From Mycobacteriales bacterium (lineage in GTDB: Bacteria > Actinomycetota > Actinomycetes > BP-191): a stretch of 64,000 nt of DNA. Shown piece after piece: positions 8,988 to 17,437 of the stretch; position 1 is the stretch's first letter, and every line of letters begins with the position of its first letter. The position numbers and the translations under genes were made by a program. The stretch is from assembly GCA_035714365.1 (NCBI GenBank), contig DASTMB010000072.1:1-64000 (forward strand), read 5' to 3'. The notes under the pieces were generated by a model. That model was not told the DNA's origin. It did no database searches and saw only the letters and a list, made by a program, of their open reading frames with translations.

Positions 8988-9437
8988 GTGATCGACCGCC
9001 GCACCGTATCGACCGACACCGCCGTCGCCGCCGCCTTCGTGCTCGGCATCGAGGCGCGGCAGGGGCAGCTCACCATCGCCGACTACCAGGTCGCCGTGCA
9101 GCGCCTGGAACGCGCGGTCCGCCCGTGGGACGCGGTCGTCGCGCTGGCCCCGAAGACCGTCGGCGTCCTCTGCTCGGCGCTGTCCAGCCCGCGCGAGGTC
9201 GACGCCGTCGCGGCCCGGCTCGCCGAGGTCGTGCGCGCGCCGATGGCGGTCGGCGACGAGGTCCACCAGGTCGGCGTCTGCGTCGGCAGCGCGGTGGTCG
9301 CGGCGGGGGAGGAGCCGAAGGAGGCGTTCACCCGCGCCCGCGACGCGATGCTGCACATGAAGCGCGCCCGCAGCGCGCTGGTCGAGCCGGACCTGCCCGC
9401 GCAGCGCCAGGGCACGACCGTCGTTCTCCCGCACTAG
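8988..9437 (+). CDS. Degenerate GGDEF-like protein
   Basis: 149 residues from a GTG preceded by GAGGAGG. The layout resembles the second half of a GGDEF domain: a helix LERAVRPWDAVVALAP where the first catalytic strand should be, the helix DAVAARLAEVVRAP, a strand VGVCVGSAVVAAGEE matching the SIGVA region, and a terminal ARDAMLHMKRARSA matching the ADxALYxAK helix. The GGDEF loop itself is absent (TVGVLCSAL in its place), so diguanylate cyclase activity is unlikely. It lies 78 bp after the EAL gene. The fold assignment is by pattern only; a partner or regulatory role with the EAL protein is inference. Confidence 0.6.
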   Translation: MIDRRTVSTDTAVAAAFVLGIEARQGQLTIADYQVAVQRLERAVRPWDAVVALAPKTVGVLCSALSSPREVDAVAARLAEVVRAPMAVGDEVHQVGVCVGSAVVAAGEEPKEAFTRARDAMLHMKRARSALVEPDLPAQRQGTTVVLPH

Positions 9438-9459
9438 AGGCTTCCGTAGCATCGGGGCC

Positions 9460-10248
9460 GTGCGGTTCACCAAGGGGCACGGCACCGCGAACGACTTCGT
9501 GCTGCTGCCCGACCCCGGCGGCGCGCTCGACCTGAGCGACGCGCTGGTGCGCGCGCTCTGCGACCGCCGCCGCGGCGTCGGCGCCGACGGCGTCCTCCGC
9601 GTCGTCCGCACGGCGGCGCTCGGCGTCGACCAGGACGCCGAGTGGTTCATGGACTACCGCAACGCCGACGGCGGCGCGGTGGAGATGTGCGGCAACGGCG
9701 TCCGCGTGTTCGCCCGCTACCTCGCCCGCGAGGGCCTCGCCACCGGCCCCGAACTCGCGATCGGCACCCGCGACGGCGTCAAGCGCGTGACGCTCAACGA
9801 CGACGGCTCGGCGACGGTCGACATGGGGCCGCCGGCGTTCGACGGGGCGGCGCCGGACGGCGCGACGTTCGTGTCGATGGGCAACCCGCACGTGGTGTTC
9901 TTCGTGGACGACGTCGCGGCCGCGCCGGTGACGACGGAGGGCCCGCGCATCGAGGCGGCCACCCCTGGCGGCACCAACGTCGAGTACGCCAGCGCCGTCG
10001 GCGGCGCGTTGACCATGCGGGTCTGGGAGCGCGGCGTCGGCGAGACGATGTCCTGCGGCACCGGCGCCTGCGCGGTCGCCGTCGCGGCCGCCCGGCGCGG
10101 CCTGGCCGACGCGGCCGGCGCCACCGTGACCGTCCCCGGCGGCACCCTGCGCGTCGCCTGGACCGGCGGCACCGTCCTGCTGACCGGCCCGGCCGAGCTG
10201 GTCGCCGACGGCGAGCTCGACCCGGCCTGGCTGGACGCCCACCGTTGA
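9460..10248 (+). CDS. dapF: Diaminopimelate epimerase
   Basis: Converts LL- to meso-diaminopimelate for lysine and peptidoglycan synthesis. 262 residues from a GTG. The two catalytic cysteines of the racemase pair are clear: Cys77 in EMCGNGVR and Cys199 in SCGTGACAVA. The N-terminal KGHGTANDFV and the NPHVVFFVDD substrate loop are typical. The stop overlaps the TTG start of the next hydrolase gene (TTGA), so the two are probably coupled. Confidence 0.97.
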   Translation: MRFTKGHGTANDFVLLPDPGGALDLSDALVRALCDRRRGVGADGVLRVVRTAALGVDQDAEWFMDYRNADGGAVEMCGNGVRVFARYLAREGLATGPELAIGTRDGVKRVTLNDDGSATVDMGPPAFDGAAPDGATFVSMGNPHVVFFVDDVAAAPVTTEGPRIEAATPGGTNVEYASAVGGALTMRVWERGVGETMSCGTGACAVAVAAARRGLADAAGATVTVPGGTLRVAWTGGTVLLTGPAELVADGELDPAWLDAHR

Positions 10249-11507
10249 GGACCGTCCTGCTCGTCGTCGCGGGCGTGCTGATCCTCGGCGACGCGGCGTT
10301 GTGGTCGGTGGCGGAGGCGTTCCGGCTGCGGCGCACCGAACGCCGCTGGCTGCGCGCCGGCGCGCCCCGCCGGCTCTGGCGCGAGCTGCGCGCCATGACC
10401 GGCGCGTACCTGCTCTGGTGGTGGTCCTGGCCGCACGTGTTCGACGTGCTGCTCGGGTCGCGGCGGCAGCCGGTGATGCAGCTCCCGCGCGCGGTCGTGT
10501 GGTGGCAGGGGACGGCGACGTTGAGCCGGCTCGGCCTCTGGCGGCCGCCGGGCGAGCCGGTGGTGCTGGTCCACTCGGTCGTGACCCGGCCGTGGATCCT
10601 CGACCTGCTGCCCGAACGCAGCGTGGCCGGCGCGCTGATCGAACGCGGCCACGACGTCTACCTGTTCGACTACGGCGACCCCGGCCGCGCGCAGGGCCGG
10701 TACGGCCTGGCCGAGCACGTCAGCCTGCTCGGCGACGCGCTGGCGCAGGCGGCGCGGCTGTCGCCGACCGGCCGCGTGCACGTCGTCGGCTACTGCATGG
10801 GCGCGACGCTCGCGCTCGCCGCCGTCGGCGCGTGGGGCAGCGGGCCGGTCGCGTCGCTGGCGCTGATCGCGCCGCCGTTCGACACGGCCGTGCCGGGTGG
10901 CATGGCGACGGTGCTGCGGCGGCCGGAGCTGACGCCGGTGCTCGCGCTCGACGGCGACGGCTGCGTGCCCGCGGCGTACATCCGGGAGGGGTTCCACCTG
11001 CTGCGCCGCAAGGCGGTCCGCTACGCCCTGGGCCGGCTGCGCCGCCGCCGCGACAAGCAGCTCCAGCGGGTCGCGTCGGCGCTGTCGCGGTGGGCGTGGG
11101 AGCAGCGGCGGCTGGCGGGCGCGTTGTGGTTCGACCTGGTCGACCTGTTCCGCGAGAACTCCCTGCTGCGCGGCACCCTGCGCGTCGGCGACCGCCCGGT
11201 GCTGATGTCCAACGTCGACGTCCCCACGCTGGTGCTCGTCACCGACCGGGACCACATCGTGCCGATCGCGTCGTCGCTCGCGCTGACCCGCCAGGTGCCG
11301 CAGGCCGAGGTGGTGCGCTGCCCGGCGGGCCACGTCTCGATGCTGATGGGGCACGAGTCGCGGGAGGTGCTGGTGCCGGCGCTGGACGCGTTCCTCACCC
11401 GCGCCCGCGAGCAGCCGATGCGCGCGGTGGCCGAGGCCGCTACGGCACCGGCAGCTCGTCCGCGGACACCCCGCCCACGGGCACCGCGCCGACCGGGTCG
11501 CCGGTAG
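10245..11507 (+). CDS. Alpha/beta hydrolase of the PhaC (PHA synthase)-like family
   Basis: 420 residues from a TTG overlapping the dapF stop. An N-terminal hydrophobic segment (residues 3-20) is followed by an alpha/beta hydrolase core. The nucleophile elbow is GYCMGA with Cys184 in place of Ser, as in polyhydroxyalkanoate synthases; Asp334/Asp336 (VTDRDHIVP) and His363 (PAGHVSML) complete a triad. The sequence HDVYLFDYGDPGRA resembles the class III PhaC DWGxP region. No phaE, phaA/phaB or phasin gene is nearby, so polymer synthesis cannot be assumed. The last about 22 residues are Pro/Arg-rich and overlap the convergent gene by 68 bp. Confidence 0.8.
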   Translation: MRTVLLVVAGVLILGDAALWSVAEAFRLRRTERRWLRAGAPRRLWRELRAMTGAYLLWWWSWPHVFDVLLGSRRQPVMQLPRAVVWWQGTATLSRLGLWRPPGEPVVLVHSVVTRPWILDLLPERSVAGALIERGHDVYLFDYGDPGRAQGRYGLAEHVSLLGDALAQAARLSPTGRVHVVGYCMGATLALAAVGAWGSGPVASLALIAPPFDTAVPGGMATVLRRPELTPVLALDGDGCVPAAYIREGFHLLRRKAVRYALGRLRRRRDKQLQRVASALSRWAWEQRRLAGALWFDLVDLFRENSLLRGTLRVGDRPVLMSNVDVPTLVLVTDRDHIVPIASSLALTRQVPQAEVVRCPAGHVSMLMGHESREVLVPALDAFLTRAREQPMRAVAEAATAPAARPRTPRPRAPRRPGRR

Positions 11508-13311
11508 CGTCCGCCGCGTCGTACGGCGCGCAGTACGCCGCCGCCCGCGCCGCCAGCACCGGGTCCTTCGCCGGCGCGAAGCCGATCGCCTTGGCCAGCC
11601 GGATGTCGCTGCACATGACGTGGTCGCCGATGGTGGGGGAGACGTTGAAGATCGTGTTGTCGTTGACGGCCGCCTCGGCGGTGATCGGCACGTACTCCCA
11701 CGCCGGCGCGATGAGGTAGCCGAGCTGGTCGTTGGCCAGGCCGAGCGTCACGACCTCGCGCGGGCCGGACAGCGCGTCGCGGATCCCGAACGCGATCTCC
11801 GGGTACCCCTCGCCCGGCGTCCCGGCGAACAGCACGTCGCCGACGCGCAGCGCGGACGCGACGGTGCGGATCGTCGTGCCGACCTGCCACGGCGAGTCCA
11901 GCGAACGCAGCAGCCGCGCGCCGGCACCCTTGCCACCGGCCGCGAACAGCGCGAGCACCGCGGGCCCGGTGATCTGCTCGCGCAGGTAGGACTGCGCGGC
12001 CGCGACCGGGCCGCGGACGGGCGTGGCGTGGGCGAGCGCGTCGTCGACGTGCGCCAGGTAGTTGGCGGTGATCTGCGCCTTGCGGCCGGACAGCTTCAGG
12101 CCGGGGTTCCTCGGGTCGGTGAACGCGCACGCCGGCCGGCACGGCTGGGTCCGCCCGACGGCGCCCTCCATGGCGATGCCGACGCCGCCCCAGCGGTCGG
12201 TCATCGCGTCGCCGACGTACTGCGGCCAGTCGCCGTGCACGCCGTCGCCGCCGCCGGCCGTCGCGTGCGCGGCGTACGCCAGGTACGTCGTCACGACCCG
12301 GCCGCGCGGGGTGCGCGCCTGGAGCACGCGCATCAGGCCGTCCTTGCCGTCGGTGCCCTTGCTGCCCTGGAGGCTGCCGGTCGGGCAGGGCAGCTCGTCG
12401 CCGTGGACCGGGAACCCGCCCGGCTCCGGCCGCGCCTGGTCCTGGTAGACCGCCTCCGGGCAGGACTGGTTGTAGATCAGGTCGTACGCCGCGGAGTGCC
12501 CGGCGACGACATCGGCGAACGACCGCTGCGCGTACGCGTCGCGGATCGCCCGCACCGTGCGGTCGTAGACCAGGTCGAAGTACGCCTTCGGCATGCCGCC
12601 CCAGGCGCCGACGGTGTCCGGACCGCCGTGCGTGTGGTCGCTCGCAATGAGGATGCTTGTGGCCGGCATCCGGCTGTTCGCGGCGGCGCGGGCCATGTCG
12701 GAGAGGCCCTTGAGCCCGTCGCGGTACGCCGCGAAGTACCCCTGCGTCTCGATCGTCGCGATGGCGACCGCCTGGCGGCCGTCGTCGAAGACGACCGCGC
12801 GGGCCTTGATCCGGTCGCTGCCGGAGCGGTTCTGGCTGCCGCGGCCGACGAGGCCGCTGATGCCGGTGCCGTCGCCGAGGCCGTTGCCGCCCTGGTTGAC
12901 GGTGCCGAGGCCGATCACGTCCGGGGAGATGTCGTACGCCGCCGCGCCGACGCGGTAGGCCGGGAGCGTCACGCGCGCGGGCGCGGACGGGCGGGAGGCC
13001 GACGTGTGCTTGCCGCCGTTGCCCCACGAGGTGGTGGTGACGAGCGTGTAGGTGTGCGTCTCGTTCGGGGCGACCGCCGCGTCGTCGTACGCCAGCGCCG
13101 TGCGCGGCAGCGTGGCCAGCGTCCGGCCGTCCCGCTGGACCACGACCGCGTCGGCGTCGGGGTCGATCGCGCGCCAGCGCAGCACGACGGAGGCGTCCAT
13201 CACGCTCGCGGTGAGGCCGGTCGGCATGTCTGGGGCGCGCCCGGGCGGCGCCGCGTGCGCGGCGGTGGCGGTGAGCGCGACGGTGAGCAGGGCCAGGGGG
13301 AGGCGGCGCAT
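11440..13311 (-). CDS. Secreted fibronectin III plus neutral/alkaline ceramidase-like protein
   Basis: 623 residues; the ATG at 13311 begins a clear signal peptide (MRRLPLALLTVALTATAAHA). A fibronectin type III-like domain covers about residues 28-120. The rest resembles neutral/alkaline non-lysosomal ceramidases: an N-terminal strand VGAAAYDISPD, a zinc-binding ASDHTHGGPD motif, a second His pair (AYAAHATAGG), and the C-terminal GTPGEGYPEIAF stretch. The position of the catalytic-serine motif (GDVSPN in characterised enzymes) reads EGAVGRTQP here, so ceramidase chemistry is doubtful. Cys pairs suggest disulfides. Likely exported; substrate unknown. Confidence 0.75.
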   Translation of the reverse strand: MRRLPLALLTVALTATAAHAAPPGRAPDMPTGLTASVMDASVVLRWRAIDPDADAVVVQRDGRTLATLPRTALAYDDAAVAPNETHTYTLVTTTSWGNGGKHTSASRPSAPARVTLPAYRVGAAAYDISPDVIGLGTVNQGGNGLGDGTGISGLVGRGSQNRSGSDRIKARAVVFDDGRQAVAIATIETQGYFAAYRDGLKGLSDMARAAANSRMPATSILIASDHTHGGPDTVGAWGGMPKAYFDLVYDRTVRAIRDAYAQRSFADVVAGHSAAYDLIYNQSCPEAVYQDQARPEPGGFPVHGDELPCPTGSLQGSKGTDGKDGLMRVLQARTPRGRVVTTYLAYAAHATAGGGDGVHGDWPQYVGDAMTDRWGGVGIAMEGAVGRTQPCRPACAFTDPRNPGLKLSGRKAQITANYLAHVDDALAHATPVRGPVAAAQSYLREQITGPAVLALFAAGGKGAGARLLRSLDSPWQVGTTIRTVASALRVGDVLFAGTPGEGYPEIAFGIRDALSGPREVVTLGLANDQLGYLIAPAWEYVPITAEAAVNDNTIFNVSPTIGDHVMCSDIRLAKAIGFAPAKDPVLAARAAAYCAPYDAADATGDPVGAVPVGGVSADELPVP

Positions 13312-13408
13312 CCCTCCCGCTTCGACACCGGGCGGCGGGCGTCCTCCCGGACGCGGCCGGTGGGTAATGGACGTGTGACGGACCTCGCTGGGTGGGACCA
13401 TCCAGGTG

Positions 13409-14875
13409 ATGACCACCGTTCCCGAGCCGCCCGCCGCCGACGTCGACCCCGACCTCGACACCGACCTCGACCCCGACGAAGCGATCGACTACGAGTTCCA
13501 CGACGCCGAGGACTTCGGTTACGACCGCGAGGCCCGGGCCGGCCTGCGCCGCGTCGCCGGGCTGCGTACCGACCTCGAGGACGTCACCGAGGTCGAGTAC
13601 CGCGCGTTGCGGCTGGAACGCGTCGTGCTCGTCGGCGTCTGGACCGATGGCACGCCCGACGACGCGCACAACTCGATGGAGGAGCTCGCGCGGCTCGCCG
13701 AGACCGCGGGCTCCGAGGTGCTCGAAGGCATCATCCAGCGCCGGTCGCGGCCGGACTCGGCGACGTACATCGGCCGCGGCAAGGCGGCCGAGCTGCGCGA
13801 GATAGTCGTGGAGACCGGCGCCGACACCGTCGTCTGCGACGGCGAGCTGTCGCCCGCCCAGCTCCGCAACCTGGAGAAGGTCGTCAAGGTCAAGGTCATC
13901 GACCGGACGGCGCTGATCCTCGACATCTTCGCCCAGCACGCGACCAGCCGGGAGGGCAAGGCGCAGGTCGAGCTCGCGCAGCTCAGCTACCTGCTGCCGC
14001 GGCTGCGCGGCTGGGGCGAGTCGATGTCCCGCCAGGCCGGCGGCCGGGTCGCGGGCGGCGGCGGCATCGGCACCCGCGGCCCCGGCGAGACGAAGATCGA
14101 GACCGACCGGCGGCGCATCCGCCACCGCATCGCCCGGCTGCGCCGCGAGATCGGCGAGATGTCCACGGTCCGCGAGACCAAGCGCCAGGAGCGGGTCCGC
14201 AACGCCGTCCCGTCGGTGGCGATCGCCGGCTACACCAACGCCGGCAAGTCGTCGCTGCTCAACCGCCTCACCGGCGCCGGCGTGCTGGTCGAGAACGCGC
14301 TGTTCGCGACGCTGGACCCCACCGTGCGGCGGGCGGAGACGCCGGACGGGCGGACGTTCACGCTCACCGACACCGTCGGCTTCGTGCGGCACCTGCCGCA
14401 CCAGCTCGTCGAGGCGTTCAAGTCGACGCTGGAGGAGATCAGCCGCGCCGACCTGATCCTGCACGTGGTCGACGGCTCGCACGCCGACCCGGAGAGCCAG
14501 CTCGCCGCGGTGCGCGAGGTGTTCGCCGAGATCGGCGCGGCGGACGTGCGCGAGCTGGTCGTCGTCAACAAGGTCGACGCCGCGGACGAGGTCGTGCTCG
14601 GCCGGCTGCGCCGGCGCGAGAAGCACTCGGTGTTCGTCTCCGCGAAGACCGGCGAGGGGCTGCCCGACCTCATCGCCGCGCTGGAACGCGACCTGCCCCG
14701 GCCGGAGATCGACGTCACCGTGCTGCTGCCGTACAGCCGCGGCGACCTCGTCTCGCGGCTGCACCGCGACGGCGAGATCCTCGCGGAGTCGCACACCGCC
14801 GACGGCACGCTGCTCACCGCCCGCGTCAAGCCGGACCTGGCCGGCGACCTGGGCGCGTTCGCAGCACCCTCCTAG
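13409..14875 (+). CDS. hflX: GTPase HflX
   Basis: Ribosome-associated GTPase that splits or rescues stalled 70S ribosomes under stress. A GTG (13406) and an ATG (13409) lie in tandem; the ATG is chosen. 488 residues: an acidic N-terminal extension of about 50 residues (Asp/Glu/Pro-rich), the HflX N-terminal domain with the Gly-rich GGRVAGGGGIGTRGPGET linker, and a G domain with G1 GYTNAGKSS, G2 Thr in FATLDPTVR, G3 DTVGF, G4 NKVD and G5 SAK. The stop overlaps the convergent gene by 4 bp. Confidence 0.96.
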   Translation: MTTVPEPPAADVDPDLDTDLDPDEAIDYEFHDAEDFGYDREARAGLRRVAGLRTDLEDVTEVEYRALRLERVVLVGVWTDGTPDDAHNSMEELARLAETAGSEVLEGIIQRRSRPDSATYIGRGKAAELREIVVETGADTVVCDGELSPAQLRNLEKVVKVKVIDRTALILDIFAQHATSREGKAQVELAQLSYLLPRLRGWGESMSRQAGGRVAGGGGIGTRGPGETKIETDRRRIRHRIARLRREIGEMSTVRETKRQERVRNAVPSVAIAGYTNAGKSSLLNRLTGAGVLVENALFATLDPTVRRAETPDGRTFTLTDTVGFVRHLPHQLVEAFKSTLEEISRADLILHVVDGSHADPESQLAAVREVFAEIGAADVRELVVVNKVDAADEVVLGRLRRREKHSVFVSAKTGEGLPDLIAALERDLPRPEIDVTVLLPYSRGDLVSRLHRDGEILAESHTADGTLLTARVKPDLAGDLGAFAAPS

Positions 14876-15468
14876 CGGCAGCGCAGGCGGCCGGTGAACC
14901 CCTTCGGGACCGTCCGCGGGGCGGCCGGGCCGCCGCCCAGCGGCGAGCCGTGCGGGTCGGCCGCCGTCCGCCGGAGCATGTAGCCGTCGGTGCTGCGGCA
15001 GGACGCGCCCGCGTACGAGAGCGACGCCGCGACCCCGCTCTGCTCGCGGTACTCCACGTGCATCCCGTAGACGTTCAGCAGGAACGAGCCGCCGGTGCCG
15101 CCGCCGCGGTCGAACGTCGCCGTCAGGTCGCGCCCGAGCACCCGCGTCGTCACGACGACGTGGTCCCCGTCCGGCAGCGCGGACAGCTCGTCCAGCGCGA
15201 GGGGCTGCTGCCACTGGCGCGAGTAGCGGCACCGCTGGCGGTTGTCGCACTGGGTCAGCCGCAGCGTGACCGTGCGGGCGTACGGCCCGGTGGAGTCGGT
15301 GCCGTCGCTGAAGTCCGCCTCCACCTCGAGCTGCCAGGCCCGCCGGTCGCTGCCGGTGAGCCGGAACGTCGCCACCGCGCTGTGCGCGACGCCCGCGTAT
15401 GGCACGGCACCGGCGTGCAGCGGCGCCGCGAGCGCGCACGCCGCCACGGCGGCCAGGACGGCCCTCAT
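14872..15468 (-). CDS. Small secreted protein, unknown function
   Basis: 198 residues with a signal peptide (MRAVLAAVAACALAAPLHAGA). The mature part looks beta-rich (VATFRLTGSDRRAWQLEVEADF, RTVTLRLTQCDN) with four Cys (in CDNRQRC, ASCRS and LRCR) that could form two disulfides. No family recognised. No clear ribosome site precedes the ATG, so it may be translated from a leaderless or coupled message. It lies 38 bp downstream of the subtilase gene on the same strand and may be co-expressed with it. Confidence 0.65.
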   Translation of the reverse strand: MRAVLAAVAACALAAPLHAGAVPYAGVAHSAVATFRLTGSDRRAWQLEVEADFSDGTDSTGPYARTVTLRLTQCDNRQRCRYSRQWQQPLALDELSALPDGDHVVVTTRVLGRDLTATFDRGGGTGGSFLLNVYGMHVEYREQSGVAASLSYAGASCRSTDGYMLRRTAADPHGSPLGGGPAAPRTVPKGFTGRLRCR

Positions 15469-15506
15469 GCGGGGGAGAGTCCCGGGGGCGGGCGCGGGTT
15501 CGCCCG

Positions 15507-17243
15507 TCAGCCGCGCGCGGTCACCGCGGCCCGCGCGTCGACGATCCCCTCGCCGTAGAACGCGTTGCGCGTGGCGGTCCCGGCGCAGGTCGCGGCGTAG
15601 TCGGAGGTCCGGCCGCGGTAGTCGAACGTCCCTCTCGGGCAGGCGTGGTCGACCGCGGTGGAGCGCAGGATCGCCAGCACCTTCGCCGGGTCCATCCGGA
15701 GCTGCCCCGGGTGGGCCGGGTCGGGCGTGCCGAACCTGCTGACGACCAGCGCCGCCACGCCCGCCGCGTGCGGCGAGGCCATCGACGTGCCGGTGAGGTA
15801 GCGGTAGTACGCGCAGCGGGTGCCCTGGCAGAACTGCACGAGCAGCGCCGACCGCGGCCGCCCGTCCGCGCCGACCGACCCCTCCGCCCGCGCGACCGCC
15901 TCCGGCCAGGTCGACAGCGTCTGGTAGGACGGGTTCGGGCCGGAGCCGTCGGCGAGGTACGTGCTGCCGCCCGGCGCGGCGACGGTGATGTGGTCGAGGC
16001 CGTAGTTGGAGTAGTCGGCCTTGACGCCGTCGCGGCCGACCGCGCTCACCTCGATCACGTGCGGCAGCTCGCTCGGCAGCGACAGGCAGGTCTTGTCGAT
16101 GCGCCGGGTGCGGGCCGCGCCCTCCGGGAAGTCGGGGCTGATGGTGTCGAACCGCTTGTGGTCGAGGTCGGTGTGCTCGTTGCCGGCGGCGGCGACGAGC
16201 GTCACGCCGTGGGCGTACGCGTAGTCGGTGGCCCGGCGGACGCCCTCGATGAGCGCGCGCTGCTCGTACCGGTCGTCCGCGTCGTCCGCGGCGGCGGCCG
16301 GGCAGTTGAACAGCCACGGGTCCACGAAGTAGCTCATGTTCGCGACGTCGACGCCGATGTCGGCGGCGTAGACGAGCGCGTCGACGGTCGGCATGAGGAA
16401 GAACAGCCCGCTGTCCTGCCCGGCGCGCAGGCCGACCAGGCGGACGTTCGGGGCGATCCCGGCAATGCCGAACTCGTCGGTCGCGGCGGCGATGGTGCCC
16501 GCGACGTGGGTGCCGTGGCCGTTCGGGTCGTCGGTCACCGGGTCGACGCAGGTCTTCTGCTCGCAGGCGCCGTCGGCGCCGGGGTAGTCGGTGACGAAGT
16601 TGCGGGACAGCTCCTTGTCGTACGCCGCCGCGAGGTCCGGGTGCGTCCCGTCCACGCCGGTGTCGATGACCGCGACCAGCACCCGGCGGTCGCCCTTCGT
16701 CGTCGCGCGCGCCTGCGGCGCGTGGATGACGTCCATGTCCCACTGGAGGCTCGCCAGCGGGTCCGGGCCGGTCCGGGTGACGCGCGGCCCGGTGCCCCGC
16801 TGCACCTCGCGCCGCTTCGGCTCCGCGGGCGGGCGGCCGAAGGCCCGGTTGGTGACGACGCCGAAGACGCGGCGGTCCTTGCGCGCCCGGGCGACGAAGT
16901 CGCGCCCGGCCATGACCGTCGCGACGCCCACCTTCGCGTTCTCGTGCACGACCTCCCCGCCGGCCGCCGCGACCGCCGCCGCGCCGTCGTCCACCGACAC
17001 GCCCGCGGCGTAGACCACGTCGTACTGGCGGTCCCGCGGGCCGGTCCCGACGGGCGTCGGCCGGTGGCTCGGCGTCGCCGACGGGGTGGGGGACTGTGTC
17101 GTCGGGGTGGGGGTGGGGCTCGGCGGCGCGGTCGTCGGGGCGGCGTGCGGGCGGCCGTTGCCGTCGCGGCGGGCGATCGCGACACCCACCCCGGTGACGA
17201 GGACGACGGCGACGGCGGCGGCGACGACCGAGGAACGCTGCAT
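15507..17243 (-). CDS. Secreted S8 family serine peptidase (subtilase)
   Basis: 578 residues. The N-terminal hydrophobic segment (about 4-23) is followed by a Pro/Thr/Ser-rich linker (about 34-66), a propeptide-like domain, and a subtilisin catalytic domain with Asp194 (AVIDTGVDG), His243 (GHGTHVAGT), oxyanion Asn355 (AAAGNEH) and nucleophile Ser487 (GTSMASPHAAG). All catalytic residues are intact. The FCQGTRC and other Cys suggest disulfides. The N-terminus may be a signal anchor rather than a cleaved peptide, since no AxA site follows directly. Substrates unknown; it may process nearby secreted proteins, which is inference. Confidence 0.93.
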   Translation of the reverse strand: MQRSSVVAAAVAVVLVTGVGVAIARRDGNGRPHAAPTTAPPSPTPTPTTQSPTPSATPSHRPTPVGTGPRDRQYDVVYAAGVSVDDGAAAVAAAGGEVVHENAKVGVATVMAGRDFVARARKDRRVFGVVTNRAFGRPPAEPKRREVQRGTGPRVTRTGPDPLASLQWDMDVIHAPQARATTKGDRRVLVAVIDTGVDGTHPDLAAAYDKELSRNFVTDYPGADGACEQKTCVDPVTDDPNGHGTHVAGTIAAATDEFGIAGIAPNVRLVGLRAGQDSGLFFLMPTVDALVYAADIGVDVANMSYFVDPWLFNCPAAAADDADDRYEQRALIEGVRRATDYAYAHGVTLVAAAGNEHTDLDHKRFDTISPDFPEGAARTRRIDKTCLSLPSELPHVIEVSAVGRDGVKADYSNYGLDHITVAAPGGSTYLADGSGPNPSYQTLSTWPEAVARAEGSVGADGRPRSALLVQFCQGTRCAYYRYLTGTSMASPHAAGVAALVVSRFGTPDPAHPGQLRMDPAKVLAILRSTAVDHACPRGTFDYRGRTSDYAATCAGTATRNAFYGEGIVDARAAVTARG

Positions 17244-17437
17244 GCGCGGAAGCGTACGGCCGTCCGGTCACAGGAGGGTCGCGTCGACCGTTCGTCCCGG
17301 CCGTGGTCACCGAGGGTGGTCGGCGTCTAGTCCCAACGGACGGTTTTAGGCACGGATATCGGCCTACGCCTCGCCAGGGCGGTGACCCTGCGTCAGTGTC
17401 GGCACATCGAAGCACCGACTTGAGGATGTGACTGAAC

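Noticed and set aside
11021-15439. Very long antisense open frame across hflX and neighbours
   Set aside because: High GC leaves stop-free antisense frames; its translation is Arg/Gly/Pro-rich without domain patterns, and hflX and the ceramidase-like gene are secure.
17244-17437. c-di-GMP or other riboswitch before the LPXTG gene
   Set aside because: The 194-bp gap has hairpin-capable sequence but no recognisable aptamer core; I see nothing else in it.
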